Shown here piece after piece: positions 45,963 through 57,240 of a DNA stretch of 64,000 nucleotides. Under the pieces are notes generated by a model that was not told the origin of the DNA, ran no database searches, and worked only from the letters and a program-made list of their open reading frames with translations. Within the stretch, counting starts at the first letter, position 1. Each line of letters starts with the position of its first letter. The stretch is taken from contig JASANG010001674.1 of assembly GCA_030248215.1 (NCBI GenBank), positions 43,492 to 107,491 of the forward strand. The letters run 5' to 3'. The stretch is from Enoplolaimus lenunculus. Lineage: Eukaryota; Nematoda; Enoplea; Enoplida; Thoracostomopsidae. The position numbers were made by a program, and so were the translations under genes.

Positions 45963-47232
45963 CAGTCACGGACAGAATTAAGTGCAACCGCGGTCGCGAC
46001 CCAAACGCGGTTCGAATCGCGATCGCTCGCAGACGCAATCGCGATCGCTCGCAACGTAATTTACGTGGACGCAAAAACCGCGACTGCGATCGCAGGTTAG
46101 CGGTTAAAATTGAAGTTACAGACGCGGTTACCGACGCGGCTAAAATTGCGGTTACAGCCGTGGTTACACCAGCTTATTACTCTGTGCCGATTTAAGAAGC
46201 AAATGACAAATTGTATTTGTCCGTTGTTTATTACAGTGAGCATTCACACAAAAGTGATGCAAACAGGAACCGAAACTTTCAGATTAACCACTTTTTGCAA
46301 CCTCGGTCTGTAAAATAGCTACCGTTCCTGGTACTTATATTATTACTGAAGGGAGTGGGCGTGATTATGTTTTTGCAAGTTGTTATTTGAAGACATTAAA
46401 TTCAGGTTGAAGCCTGCAACAGCCTATGTCCAGAATTACAGCAGCTCATAATGAATATAGTTCAACTGGACAAAATGGGCTTTGGACCCAATATCAAAAA
46501 GGACATGGCAAGATTTTCACAAGCAAACCACAGCTTGCTACGAAATTGGGTTCAATTAAGTTTTAAATATAATAGTTGAGAATGTTAAGTTCTTGAGAAA
46601 CCAAGTTTGTTGGCGTACAACTAGTCTACGTAATACATATATCAATACGCGAACGCCTAACCTACGCCCATGCACACTTGATGCTCTATACATGTGCTCA
46701 AAACTAATTTACATATGTGGTTAACGTTAGAATACCAGGTAAACGCGACCACAAGTGTCTGGGCGGGAGTGCGGTTCAAACTATGACTGCGACCGCGGTT
46801 CAAACCGCGACTGCGACCGCGGTTCAAACCGCGACTGCGACCGCGGTTCAAACCGCGACTGCGACCGCGGTTCAAACCGCGACTGCGACCGCGGTTCAAA
46901 CCGCGACTGCGACCGCGGTTCAAACCGCGACTGCGACCGCGGTTCAAACCGCGACTGCGACCGCGGTTCAAACCGCGATTGGGACCGCGGTTCAAACAGC
47001 GACTGCGACCGCGGTTCGAACCGCGACTGCGAACGCAATTAAAATCGCGTCTACGATCGCGTCTCAAACCGCGACTGCGGTTCAAACCGCGACTTCGGAT
47101 GCAATTAAAATCGCGTCTCAAACCGCGTTTGAGACGCGATCGCTGAAACAATCAGACGCGGCTACAAAACCGCAAACGTAGCCGCAGTGGACGCAATTCC
47201 GGTTTCTGCGCCATTAATTCTGTCCGTGACTG
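45963..47232. mobile_element. family H TA-flanked element with GC-rich core, copy 1
   Basis: Ends CAGTCACGGACAGAATTAAG and TTAATTCTGTCCGTGACTG are inverted repeats with TA on each side, as for Tc1/mariner-type insertions. The left subterminal DNA is rich in CGATCG and GCGATCGC words (45,995-46,100). The right half carries a 24-base minisatellite. No transposase frame. Confidence 0.85.
46771..47035. repeat. 24-base minisatellite, about ten copies
   Basis: Unit ACTGCGACCGCGGTTCAAAC plus CGCG, almost identical from copy to copy. Because 24 is a multiple of three, all frames stay open on both strands, giving Arg/Ser/Gly-rich, Thr/Ala/Val-rich and other spurious frames. Confidence 0.95.
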
Positions 47233-47553
47233 TATACCACCGCGTCTAACAAGTGATTTACGCAACTGTTCAGCGCATTGTCGTATGCCGACTAACCATG
47301 CCCAGATGGAATTGATAAAATCCATTACCGATTATGTATTCAGTGCACGCGATCCATTTTCAACGATATTCTGCGAAAACACATTATAAACCAAACACGT
47401 TTGAGGATTGGACAACAGAGTTCCATCCAGGACCGGCTATTTTCACCAAAAATTCTGAGTCCGCGTATTTAGTCCTTTAAATATGGCAACTCTAATCGAC
47501 AAGATGATATTGCTGTCAGCCCCTTGGCAACCACCGCTGCCACTGTCGTTAAT

Positions 47554-47613
47554 TCACCGAATATCCACCAGAGCACAATGAAAATGCTCGCTAATCGTTG
47601 CGTGATCGCATGT
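47554..47613 (-). CDS. STAMBP: STAMBP exon 9: C-terminus and stop
   Basis: Nineteen codons plus TGA, encoding [19 protein letters not shown], the equivalent of human CSCSHVTVVDRAVTITDLR. Acceptor tatttttcag. Confidence 0.92.
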   Translation of the reverse strand, partial: TCDHATISEHFHCALVDIR

Positions 47614-48289
47614 CTGAAAAATATACCACAGAAAATAACCCCTAACTAAATATTTCAGACTAAAATTAGTTTTTGCTTAAAAAATCTTCAAAACCACGTC
47701 ATTCTACTAAATATTATATGATCTTAACAATACTATAGAGTGACCAAATTTTAGGCTAACTTCTTGTATTATGCTACCTACTGCACACACAAGTCTATTT
47801 TCTGCTTGTTTCGCATTCCTAGTCTTTGCTGTTCTAAGTTAAGCAGTAACATACAGAGCCCTTCACGTAAATTTTGCTGCGGATGCGGTGAGGTTCGAAT
47901 CCACAACGGGACAGACACGGCAACCTACGTCTGCACATACAACACAATCATTGAATAATGAAACATATCACAATCGTCATTCAATGGACTGTTGTGATGT
48001 ACATTTTCAAAATTTCATACCTGAAAAATAGGTTTAACAGAGTCGTGTGGATGAAATCCAGTCTCTTTGCAGTTACTTATTTCGTGCAAACCAAAATCAG
48101 GACTCAAATTGAAAATTCCATTCCTAAAACAATATATTTAAAATGGTTACAGCGGTTATCCTTCAATTAAACTGTAGATAAACGACGTCATAATCTGTAT
48201 TCTCATAAATACGAATAAACGTTCAGCCTTAAAAGCAACTCAAGCATTGTTAAAAGTAAAAAAAATAAGTAATAATTTCAAATCAAGCA

Positions 48290-48320
<31 letters not shown>

Positions 48321-51300
48321 GATGCAAGCAAATTGTTACTGTTGTTGAAATTACGACGGGACTAAGTTTTTCGTTAGAACGTTAAACTCAAAGTTGATTT
48401 AAAGCTGTAAGTCATCACACTTTTGGATACACGCATACTGAAACACATCTGGACGTACTCACTCGTCAAACTTGGGAGCGCAGACTATCGCAATCGCTTC
48501 AGGTAACATTAACTGATAAGCGCAGTGTGTATGCATATCAACGCTCGAAAGGAAAGCAGTTTGAGAAGGATGAGTCTGCAAAAACATTCTGGTAACATAT
48601 AAGAAATTGATTTTATACTTCAATATCCATTTTCCGTGTCCGTTATTTCCATCAAGATCCGCTTCCGTTTCCGTTACTTTTAATATCCGTTTACTCTTTG
48701 AGAAAAGAATATCTAATATTAACGCAATGGCGCATATATGCTGTGCGTGTAAATTATAAAAACCGAAAATATACCGGAAAATCAGGTGAAAAGACACTGG
48801 ATTTAATACCGAAACCGGATACTGAAAAATACCTGATTTTCCAAATGAATCCGGCATTAACATTGCACCCTGATGCTGTGTGACAAAAATATAAACAATT
48901 ATCAATCTTAGCGTTTTAAAGATACAGTCACGGACTGAGTTAAGTACATTTAGAAACGACGATTACGTTATTACGGTTTCGGTTTTGCAGTCGCGTATAA
49001 GTATTTCAGTGACCGCAACTCAAACGCGGTTTGAGAATCGATTATAGTCGCGATTTTATTGCGATCGCAGTGAAATGCGGTTGTGATCACGTTTACGTGC
49101 TATTCTAACATTAACAACATAGAAACTAGTTTTATAATAAAAATCCAAAAGGGCGGGAGGCTGAGCTCATGAAACCCCCTGGCTACGTTTGATGTATGTG
49201 TTTTTTGATGTGGGATGATTTCCAGCCAGGGAAAAGATATCTAATAAATGAACTACCGTACTGAGTTAAAAAATTCACATAATTATATGTAGCCAGTGGA
49301 GACTCCAGGGGATGGGGGTTTCATCGCCCCACGGCATCGGCCTTAGCGCGCTGAAAACTTTACGATGCAAATGGTTAATAGCCAAAAACGTACTTTAAAT
49401 ATGTAAAATTTGGGAGCAGAAAAAGTATCATCGCTCACCGCAAACACCTGAATCCACCAGTGTATATTAGATCTAAGCCAGCTCACCTTCAACCCGTCGA
49501 ACAAACCGTATATAATATTTTGAAGGCAGTTTTCAATTTCCAGGTTATTCTACGTTGTTTTGCTGTAACATTTGATTTGCTCGCTTATTCAACTCAACAT
49601 GCACTTTAATTTAGGAGATATTGCTAGAGGGAGGCAGGGAGAGCTATAAGGTGGATCAAGAAAATCTATCTTAACATGGGATTCATTTTCTGAACTGGAA
49701 CTTCCGGTAGAGCCTAGGCCGCTTTTGCCACCGGCATATTTAGCTTTACACTTTTAATGTCAATGCTCACTATAACCAGTCGTTGTGGGACTACATTTAT
49801 TGAGCGAAGCTCGAACACACTGTAAGCAATTAAGGTAATATGCAAATTAGTTATTAGCTAACTATTCATTTATCGATTTTGGAGATTTGTAAGCAATTTC
49901 CTCACATTCCTCGCACCCAAAAACCCTTCAGCCGCCCTATAATTTTTGGAATAATTTAAAAAGTCCTAATTTTGTCTCGTCAATTAAGCTAATATGCAAA
50001 CTAACTATTAGCTAACTATTCAATTATCGGTTTTGGAGGTTTGTAAACAATTTATTCAGATTCCTCGCACCCAAAAACCTTCAGTGAACCCTAAAAATTA
50101 TTGAAATAATTTAAAAAGGCCTAGTTTTGTCTGGTCAAATTAAGCTAATATGCAAATTAGTTTTAGCTAACTATCCAATTATCGGTTTTGGATGTTTGTA
50201 AACTATTTATTCAAATTCCATGCACCTAAAAACCCTTTAGTGCTGAAATTATATTGCTTTTAACCTTAATAATTAGTGAAATATTGTAAAAGTCCTAATT
50301 TAGACGGACAGACGGACATCCACCTTTCGACCCCAAGTACAAAACATAAAACGCTTTGCGAAACTCCGAGCTTCGCTCGGAGTTTCGCTTTGCTCAATAA
50401 ACATCGAACAAATACAATAAGCACATTTGCTTGTTAACGATTTTTTAAACCTGAACAAAGTAGTAACCAGGGTGTAAACGATAGTAAAAAACGAAAACAG
50501 AAACGGATATTGATCGAAATAACGAAAAGAGAAGTGTTTCTATAACTGAAACGGATACCCATTTTTCAACGAAAAAGATATCCGATTACAACCTGGTAAT
50601 AAGTTTGCGTAATGGTAAGTGTAACCGCGTTTCTAACCAAAACTGTAACCACAACTGTAACCGCATCTTTAACCGCGTCTGTAACTGCAATTTAAACCGT
50701 ATCTATATAACAGCGACGCTAGTCGCACCTGTAACCGCGAAACTGCATGCGCAACCGCGATTTCAACCGCAGTTTTTCTGTCCACCTAAATTGCGTTGTG
50801 AGCGATGGCGAGTGGAACCGTGTTTGCGTCGCGATGGCGGTTCGGCTGTACTTAATTCTGTCATGACTGTACATGCCACTTGTTTCACAAAAATGTTTTA
50901 AATTTCACATCTGAAATCATAGGTGATTTAATAATACTCTTTCAATGCACATACATGTATCCAACCCAACGTAACTAAATCGTGTTGATCTTGAAATTCG
51001 AAGATATCAGCCTCGTTTTCGGTTGTACATGAATCAGACGTTCCAGATTGCCGTGGAACCAAAACGTGTGTGACGACAAATCTATTGCGGCTCTTAAACA
51101 ATTGTAACCAGCGTGCAAACGGAGGTCAAAATGAGAGCACGGACATTAGAAAACCTTGTCGAAAAACCGGAGGTAAAGTAAAATTAGGTATTAAAATAAC
51201 GGTGAATTTGCTAATTTTACCAATAATCTGTAAAGTATTCTCAAAAATGTATTTTTTTAGGTTCTGGAGAATTCTTGGCAATTTCAGCTTTCAAAATTGC

Positions 51301-54300
51301 CTAAAAATTACAAACAAACTTGTTGACGCACGGGAACAGCTTTAAAAACATGAAGAATTTAACTACTGAAATTGGCTAAAACTCCAACAAGTCTACAAGA
51401 ACCAAAGCCGAAGGTCGATTTTCTGCCGAGTTCCAGGCATACCTCTTGCTGGATAACTGACTGTTACATACAAACTTAGCAACTAGTCGCGATTCTAGCA
51501 AAATATACTTTGGCTCAAAAACACATTATTACATACAATTTATTAACTATTCGCACGCCTCTGGCGGTGAACGAATTCATTAGTTAACTAAACCAAACAT
51601 TTGAAAATAATCAGTAACATCTAACATTAGTATCCGTTAATTAGAAATAAAATTTTGTTAAATTTACATTTCCTAGCAACAAAGAATTTTAGTAATGACG
51701 TAGTTTGTTCTATTATCGACATAAAAATTGTACGGCAATTTACCAATTTGCCACACAGGATACCACAAGTTTCAATATTGTTTTCAGTATTTACAGCTGC
51801 CACAGCCATAAATTGAACAATTGAATCACCGGGTATTATTACGTTTCTAAGAGTGCCGTCCGCAATCGAAATTTGAGGCTTTAGATTGCGATCTATTGCA
51901 GGTGCAGAAGCTGTAGGTCTAAATCAGCGATACATAAAAACGTAAGTCAATGATAATCCTATGATTTGCTAGTGTTGGAGGGGGCTGCTTCTCTATCCGA
52001 GCTCTCTATCACTACTACCTCGCCCATACTTAACCGTGCCTGTACTTTTTAAAATACCCGCAGCAAAACCAAAAAATAACTATAATTTCCACATTTTAAG
52101 TATACTTTACAGCAGTTTTGCCGTTGTACATGAATTATACGTGTATGTGCTATATAGATACGTACCTAACTATGACGTAAAGCGTGGAAATAATTCTAAT
52201 TTTAAGGTACAAAACAATTACCTTTTCCACACAACAGATTTTGTAATTACAGTATACCGCTAAAAGCATGTCTTAGCATTATTTGCTTCTAAGCTCGCTA
52301 ATTAACAACAATTTGTTACACTACTAGATAGAACTACAACATAAAAATAAATATATACAGGGTGCACCCGGAATTCCGGTTCCGGCTAGGACATCTTTCA
52401 CTTTCCGGTTCCGCTAACTTTTTAACACTAAAAATAAACCATCGAAAATATATTTCGCTTCCCTTGATTACGAAAATCTAAAATCTTCAACTAGGGTTAT
52501 TTCACCACTAATATTGCAAAAAATAGCTATTTGGTTACCTGGAGAGATATGGTTTCTCATTGGTTGACGCCGTAATGGCACCAGCGGCAGCGCTCCCCAT
52601 TCGAAGCGGGTGACTGTTAAAAGAATGGTCGCCAGGTACTTGCGACGGGTTGTTCAAGTTAAAAGGGAATGAAACGTTACTGACGTCAGGTAATCGATCA
52701 AAAGTTTGTGACGAAATTACGTTCGGCTCAGCTGGAAACGGAGCATCGACTGGTTTATCAGCAATTACAGATTCCGATTCGGCAAGTTTGCGCGCCTCAA
52801 GTTCCGCGTATAGCTTTTCACTCATTTCCTGATACTCTTCTTCATATCTCTTCTCTAAAATCGCTTTGATTTCTTCTGCAGCGGAAAATGACGTTTCAGT
52901 TTTCTACAAAAAAGCGGTTTCGTGTAAGTTAATCACACAATACACCACCGCTCGTTGCATTTTAGTCCGATACCCCTGTTTCGAGAGAGTGTTAAGCTCA
53001 ATACACATACATTCGGCAAGATACGAATATATTGCTCAAAATATTAGTGGAGCATTTCATGAATTCGGTGTCTGTAAACTATTATTGATTTTCGTCAATT
53101 AAACAAGCTTAGACTCCCCTAGATACAAGGGGGCGTGTAGCCCCAAAACGCGGCAAGCGCTCCATTGCCTGGAAGCATTCAAATGCACACAGAATGTACC
53201 CTGTTGCATACTTTTGTACGCAGAACGTACCCCCGTTGCATCCTCTTCTACAAGCTGGAGATCGTCCAATCTTGATTCAACTCAGGATTCCAACATTGCT
53301 TGCTTACCACAAAAATTTAGAAAGATATTAATGGATTTGCGAAAAATGCGTTAATTTGTTAAGTCATCAACTTCAAAACAAAATCATAATCAATTGCGAC
53401 TGGCACTGTTTAAACTTGCATTACAGCTAGTATTCAGACCACGACTAAATGGTTATTTCTCGTATATGATAAAGTAGACTTTACAAAGAAATATCAACAT
53501 ACCGTCTTTCTTGCTTTCTTCTCCACAGCTGTCCAATGTGTGGTCTTAAATTCGTGATGTTTCGGTAGAATTTCGACAACCAGGCTGAAAAGCGGAAAAC
53601 ATTATTTACAACACATAAAAACCAATACAATAGGTATATACACAAAAATAGAACAGTCAGTCTAGGTTAGGATCAGGTTGAAAGCGAATACTCAGCTCCG
53701 GCTTAACCATAATATTGACCTCCGGCTCCAGCATTTCGTTTGTCGAATATCAAACTTTATTTAGCCACAGCTGCCTATTATAACTTGTGTGAAAAGTTGA
53801 TCATTTTTTAGTGTAAGCGCGCAAATCAGAAATAGGGCAAGATCCTAATATCAGGGTGCGACGGTATAATATATCACTGACAACATACCAGAAATGGAGT
53901 CAGCTTCTGAGTTTGTTAGCGAAACCGGATGCTAAAAGCAGTGTTCTAACAGGAACTAAATTTTACCGGAACAGGAACAGGAATTGAGTTTCTTTAATAA
54001 TTTTCACCACCGAATCACTGATGGACTTTTTGGAAAACTTGTCCAAAATGGCTTAAACGAATTGTCAGATCATTTCATCAGCAAGTTTTGCGAAAATACA
54101 TCATACATAGTTTTTTAACACAATTAAAGTACATAATTACAAAATCATTCATGATGAAATAGCAAGTTTTCAAGGACAAAGTTTCTAATATTTACATGAT
54201 TAGGCGTAATTTGCCACAAAACGGTAAAAATAGTGGTGTTTGCATATTTAAATGCAGGAACCGGAACCAGCAAAATTTAGTGTTTGCGCCACACCAAAGT

Positions 54301-55703
54301 ATGTGTTAAAATAAGTTGTAAAGCTTGAGAATTCTTATTTTAATTTTTTACACTAGTGTTAAAAACTTCAGCTTCTTGCGGTGACTTGTCCGAAATGCAA
54401 TCACAGTAAAATATTTAATGCGTAAATCCACTTGCGAAGCAATTTTATGATGTGCGGGACCGCAGTTGCAAATATTAGGTATCCGGTAAGTCTGCACCAT
54501 CTATGGATAACGTTTTTACCGGATAAAAGGCAAATGCAATCACGTGTGAATAGATTGATTATATATTTCACAGCAACGCCACATTCTACTGCTATATATT
54601 CGAAAAACTCAGCGGCCTCTATATCACGAAACTGCAAAAAAGGTGAATTTGTTTCACGCCACTGGCTATTATAATAAGCCAGGCATTAGCGGTACCAGGC
54701 CATTTCTTCAGGTGCTTGCTTCTAGATTTTATATATTTTAGGCCATGTAGTAAATTGCATTTGTGCTAAAAACTTAAACATCGGCTACTGAAGCGTTAAA
54801 TCACTCTATCCTTGTAACAATCAGATATCGTAATACATAAGTACCCTGATTTAAATACGGGCAACAAGATAGTAAAAGCACAAACAAACCTGCAATAACG
54901 ACTGAAAAGAACAAACGCTTGTTCCAGATCATCCTCTTTTTTATATACCTGTGCCATACGATACACTTCGTTGGCTGAGTTGCAGTATCGTCTTATTGGA
55001 ATTGACTGATCAAATTTTATTGTTGAACCTAAAGCAGTAACAAGAATAAACAATGCATACAATTATCAAGATTCATTTGTTTGAGTTATTCCGGAGCCAG
55101 AACTTTTACCGGTTCGAGGCTAAAGCGAGAGCTGTCACAGAGCTGGAGGCCGGTATATACGTACCAACCAATGTCAAGTTAGAATACGTAGAACTAACTA
55201 TCAACACAAGCGGTGAAAGTCACGGTTAAGCCCCGTCATATAATGTGCTGGCCTGGCCCCGGAACGCATATCTACCTGAAACCTTGACCCATTCGCTGTG
55301 GTCGGTATCAACCGGTGCCAATTGTCAAGTAAAATAGACAAACGCGTTTTTGTGCAAAAAACGAAACTTGGAGCCGATATACAAGTACGCACTTTATAAA
55401 GTTTTTGCACGGCAAATAACCATATTCTTCTTCAATTCTTCACGACGCATTGAGTCAAGCAAGAAAATGCATTAAAACTGTGGTCCCAGATGGTCCCACG
55501 AAACCGAACGATGGCCCCCACCTCGGGCCAGGGCCAGCTCTAATAAATGACTTAAATATAAAATAATCTTCAGCACACACATAAGAAATCAACTGAACAC
55601 AACAGAACGAACTGAAAATATTCTTAAGTTAATTAAAATTACCTGCATCAGAAAGCGCTTTGATACGAGTTTTTGGGTGAAGTTCAATCAATTCAGGAAC
55701 CAT
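47554..55703 (-). CDS. STAMBP: STAMBP / AMSH, JAMM-family K63-specific deubiquitinase, complete (9 coding exons)
   Basis: Zinc metalloprotease that removes K63-linked ubiquitin from cargo at endosomes with STAM/ESCRT (known for the family). The nine exons sum to 1,236 bases: 411 residues plus stop, close to the 424 of human AMSH. In order: N-terminal USP8-dimer-type helical region ([20 protein letters not shown]), a charged middle segment, a STAM-binding motif PAIDRNLKP (consensus PX[VI][DN]RXXKP), and a C-terminal MPN+ domain. The domain has ETCGILCGK, the JAMM motif [14 protein letters not shown], and the second zinc-site residues in DMHTHCAY and [10 protein letters not shown]. It ends LVDIR. 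The start ATG (55,701-55,703) has an in-frame stop upstream and aligns with the vertebrate start. It is convergent with NALCN. Confidence 0.96.
48021..48123 (-). CDS. STAMBP: STAMBP exon 8: MPN+ domain, second zinc site
   Basis: Encodes [20 protein letters not shown], then [14 protein letters not shown]. The Cys and two His of [10 protein letters not shown] match the AMSH-specific second zinc site. Acceptor ttgttttag, donor CAG|gtatga. Confidence 0.95.
48292..48320. repeat. TTA trinucleotide microsatellite
   Basis: About nine TTA/ATT units in the intron between STAMBP exons 7 and 8. Confidence 0.9.
48463..48575 (-). CDS. STAMBP: STAMBP exon 7: JAMM motif
   Basis: Encodes [20 protein letters not shown], then [17 protein letters not shown]. 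It carries the second zinc-binding His and the Asp of the JAMM motif. Acceptor tttttgcag, donor GA|gtgagt. Confidence 0.97.
49796..50402. mobile_element. family N element with three internal tandem units
   Basis: TTTATTGAGCGAAGCTCG at the left and CGAGCTTCGCTCGG...TTGCTCAATAAA at the right are inverted. Three units of about 154 bases begin at 49,825, 49,979 and 50,133, with the words TAATATGCAAATTAG, TATCGGTTTTGGA and CTCGCACCCAAAAACC. It is followed by GACGGACAGACGGACATCCA. Confidence 0.7.
50468..50597. mobile_element. family K-c short element (CAGGGTGTAA ends)
   Basis: CCAGGGTGTAAACGATAG at the left and GATATCCGATTACAACCTGG at the right are inverted. The interior is AACGGATATT words. It lies within the family H copy 2. 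Confidence 0.6.
50955..51092 (-). CDS. STAMBP: STAMBP exon 6: MPN+ core
   Basis: Forty-six codons: [20 protein letters not shown], then [19 protein letters not shown] and GWIH. The last His is the first JAMM zinc ligand. The acceptor is gtttaag, chosen because it keeps phase 0. Donor CAT|gtatgt. Confidence 0.95.
51108..51465. mobile_element. family K-b element, uninterrupted copy
   Basis: CCAGCGTGCAAACGGAGGTC at the left and TTGCTGG at the right. The interior shares AATTTTACCAATAATCTG and GGTCGATTTTCTGCCG with the split copy at 37,653-39,605. It begins 16 bases upstream of STAMBP exon 6 in transcript direction. Confidence 0.65.
51744..51918 (-). CDS. STAMBP: STAMBP exon 5: STAM-binding motif and start of MPN+ domain
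   Basis: Encodes [17 protein letters not shown], then [19 protein letters not shown] and [16 protein letters not shown]. It holds the STAM-binding motif PAIDRNLKP and the catalytic-domain Glu in ETCGILCGK. Donor TTG|gtaaat. Confidence 0.96.
52359..52530. mobile_element. family K-a element, left part
   Basis: CAGGGTGCACCCGGAATTCC followed by GGTTCCGGC, like the element at 45,245. The right end is unclear and may run up to STAMBP exon 4. Confidence 0.5.
52539..52903 (-). CDS. STAMBP: STAMBP exon 4: coiled-coil-like and variable middle segment
   Basis: The longest exon, 365 bases. Encodes [20 protein letters not shown] and [16 protein letters not shown], a charged helix, then a Pro/Ser/Asn-rich linker ending NEKPYLSR. 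Acceptor ttttttgtag, donor AG|gtaacc. The linker is not conserved with vertebrates. Confidence 0.92.
53503..53584 (-). CDS. STAMBP: STAMBP exon 3: N-terminal helical domain
   Basis: Encodes [20 protein letters not shown], then EKKARKT, equivalent to human [20 protein letters not shown]. Acceptor cgcttttcag, donor ACG|gtatgt. Confidence 0.93.
53585..54889. other. STAMBP intron 2 with decayed K-type repeat pieces
   Basis: Words such as CTCCGGCTTAACC, GACCTCCGGCTCCAGC (53,695-53,740) and CAGGGTGCGACGG (53,852) show K-type remnants. No exon or other gene recognised in the rest. Confidence 0.45.
54890..55028 (-). CDS. STAMBP: STAMBP exon 2: N-terminal helical domain
   Basis: Encodes [20 protein letters not shown], then [20 protein letters not shown] and FSRYC. 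It matches human [20 protein letters not shown]...AFILYNKYI. Donor AG|gtttgt. Confidence 0.95.
55643..55703 (-). CDS. STAMBP: STAMBP exon 1 (start codon)
   Basis: ATG in context gtaaaaATGG. Encodes [20 protein letters not shown] plus one base of Gly; donor G|gtaatt. No ATG lies between the upstream in-frame stop and this one. Confidence 0.93.
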
Positions 55704-56340
55704 TTTTACACTATTATCTTTTGATGTTTTTATGTTTTAAATTGAATCATAATATTATACACAAAATTTATCTTGGTTCTTTCTTGCATTGCTGTTTCGC
55801 ACATTAAGGTACTACGTAGAATGTGTACATCAGTATTTTCCCTGTCGGATTTGCAATGTATTTGTTGTGTATATGTCCATACTATGCAGGTTGTCACTAA
55901 ATAACAAGTTAATTTGATATTAGTAAATATTAAACAAAGTCTTAATTTAACGCCGATATTTCGAAACTCCAACACTAACAACAATTCGAGTTTTACACCC
56001 TCCTTTGTTATAGGGTCAAAAAATAATAAAAGTAGAAATACGCGTTATTTTCGTGTTCACAACGATGTGATGGATCAGAAAATAACATTTTACCAAATTT
56101 TGGCACTTTTTCAATTTTTTTCAGGCTTTCATGAGCGAAGGTTTTAACTTATTGTTAACGACAATTATTAGGTCTGTGACATGCGGATGTATGGAGGCAA
56201 ATAATAATCGCATGCTAATGCAGCACATCGGTAAAACATTGATGCATATGTAGTGCTTTCATATGCAAAAACGGTAAAAACATGGAAGATACCAGAAACA
56301 TGTGTATGTTGAGGTTCTTATAAGGCATAAAAACAGAAAC
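55704..56340. other. region upstream of STAMBP, no gene recognised
   Basis: AT-rich. It presumably contains the STAMBP promoter, but I see no motif strong enough to mark. Short frames on both strands have no recognisable similarity. Confidence 0.4.
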
Positions 56341-56354
56341 ACTAGCAGTTGATT

Positions 56355-56445
56355 GTGAGGCTGCTTGCGTGGTTCAGTCGATAGCGCGCTGGACTGATAA
56401 TCTGGCTACCGTGCTCGAAACCTCCTTGGAGCGTCCCTCATTTTC
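56355..56445 (+). repeat. tRNA-Ile-like repeat head
   Basis: Box A-like TGGTTCAGTCGATAGCG and box B-like TGCTCGAAACC surround a CTGATAA loop (anticodon GAT) closed by a wobble-rich stem. The T arm pairs poorly, so a SINE head or tRNA pseudogene is more likely than a working gene. Confidence 0.4.
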
Positions 56446-56689
56446 AGCTGAGAAATCAGAACTAAAAACTGCCGTACCCTAGCCTACCCAATTATCACAA
56501 GGTCTATAATGAGTTGCTCAGTGTGGGGGTTTGTGAGGAGGCGGCCCCCATCCTATTTAGTTTACCTTTAGAATAGGAGGGCGTTCAGGGGGCGGTAGCC
56601 CCCCTGAAAGACTTAAAATGAAATATTATGTCAATCTTGGTAGGAACCGGGATATCAGATCACACCTTTAATTAAGTAGCTGGAAAAGC

Positions 56690-56768
56690 GGGCTTCCGGA
56701 GCAGGGATCGAACACTCATCCTACGGATCCTTAAGCGAACACTCTACCACTGCGCCACTCAGCACGTC
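56690..56768 (-). repeat. tRNA-derived repeat head (SINE-like)
   Basis: The minus strand has box A TGGCGCAGTGG (exact consensus) and box B TGTTCGATCCC, with a CTTAAGG loop between. The stems are poor. A partial copy of the box A end recurs at about 56,990 and 57,235 within the tandem duplication. Confidence 0.5.
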
Positions 56769-57240
56769 TCTCCAACTGCATTTTTCACTGAATATAAAGT
56801 CGACCGTATTCGGCCGGCTAGCATACAGTGTACTGCACTATATTGAATTGTATATGACGGATAAGCATGACTCACATGCTTACATGCCCTTATTTTCAAA
56901 AAGAACGTCCCTTGACCGCCCCCTTCCCTCCCTATTTTCGACAAGGATGCCGTGTTCACAAGGCGGCAATTTACCATTGCGTCCACGGAGTACCACTGCG
57001 CCACTCAGCACGTCTCTCCAACTGCATTTTTCACTGAATATAAAGTCGACCGTATTCGGCCGGCTAGCATACAGTGTACTGCACTATATTGAATTGTATA
57101 TGACGGATAAGCATGACTCACATGCCCTTATTTTCAAAAAGAACATCCCTTGACCGCCCCCTTCCCTCCCTATTTTCGACAAGGATGCCGTGTTCACAAG
57201 GCGGCAATTTACCATTGCGTCCACGGAGTATTACTGCGCC
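56744..57240. repeat. tandem duplication, unit about 243 bases, two copies
   Basis: CACTGCGCCACTCAGCACGT through GCGTCCACGGAGTACCACTG occurs twice in direct orientation. The copies differ mainly by a TTACATGC insertion near 56,880 and a few substitutions, so the duplication is recent. A third, diverged start follows to about 57,300. Confidence 0.9.

Larger units (their letters stand above)
48925..50869. mobile_element. family H element, copy 2, carrying nested insertions
   Basis: CAGTCACGGACTGAGTTAAG at the left and TTAATTCTGTCATGACTG at the right, flanked by TA. Terminal parts match copy 1 (45,963-47,232) in their CGCGGTT and AACCGCG words. The middle is foreign and holds families N and K-c. 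It occupies most of the intron between STAMBP exons 7 and 6. Confidence 0.72.

Noticed and set aside
46657-47181. Arg/Ser/Gly-rich and Thr/Ala/Val-rich open frames of 85 to 164 codons on both strands
   Set aside because: The 24-base repeat keeps all frames open automatically. There is no non-repeat conserved segment.
49825-50285. CRISPR-like regularly spaced repeat
   Set aside because: The three units of 154 bases are direct tandem repeats without distinct spacers, inside a eukaryotic mobile element.
53110-53280. Possible second family O copy (GTACCC...GTTGCAT words)
   Set aside because: Shares scattered words with 5,820-6,157 but lacks the GTGGATGATCACT ends.
56690-56768. A functional tRNA gene with good A and B boxes
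   Set aside because: The anticodon stem is poor and its box A end is tandemly repeated nearby, which points to a SINE-like repeat.
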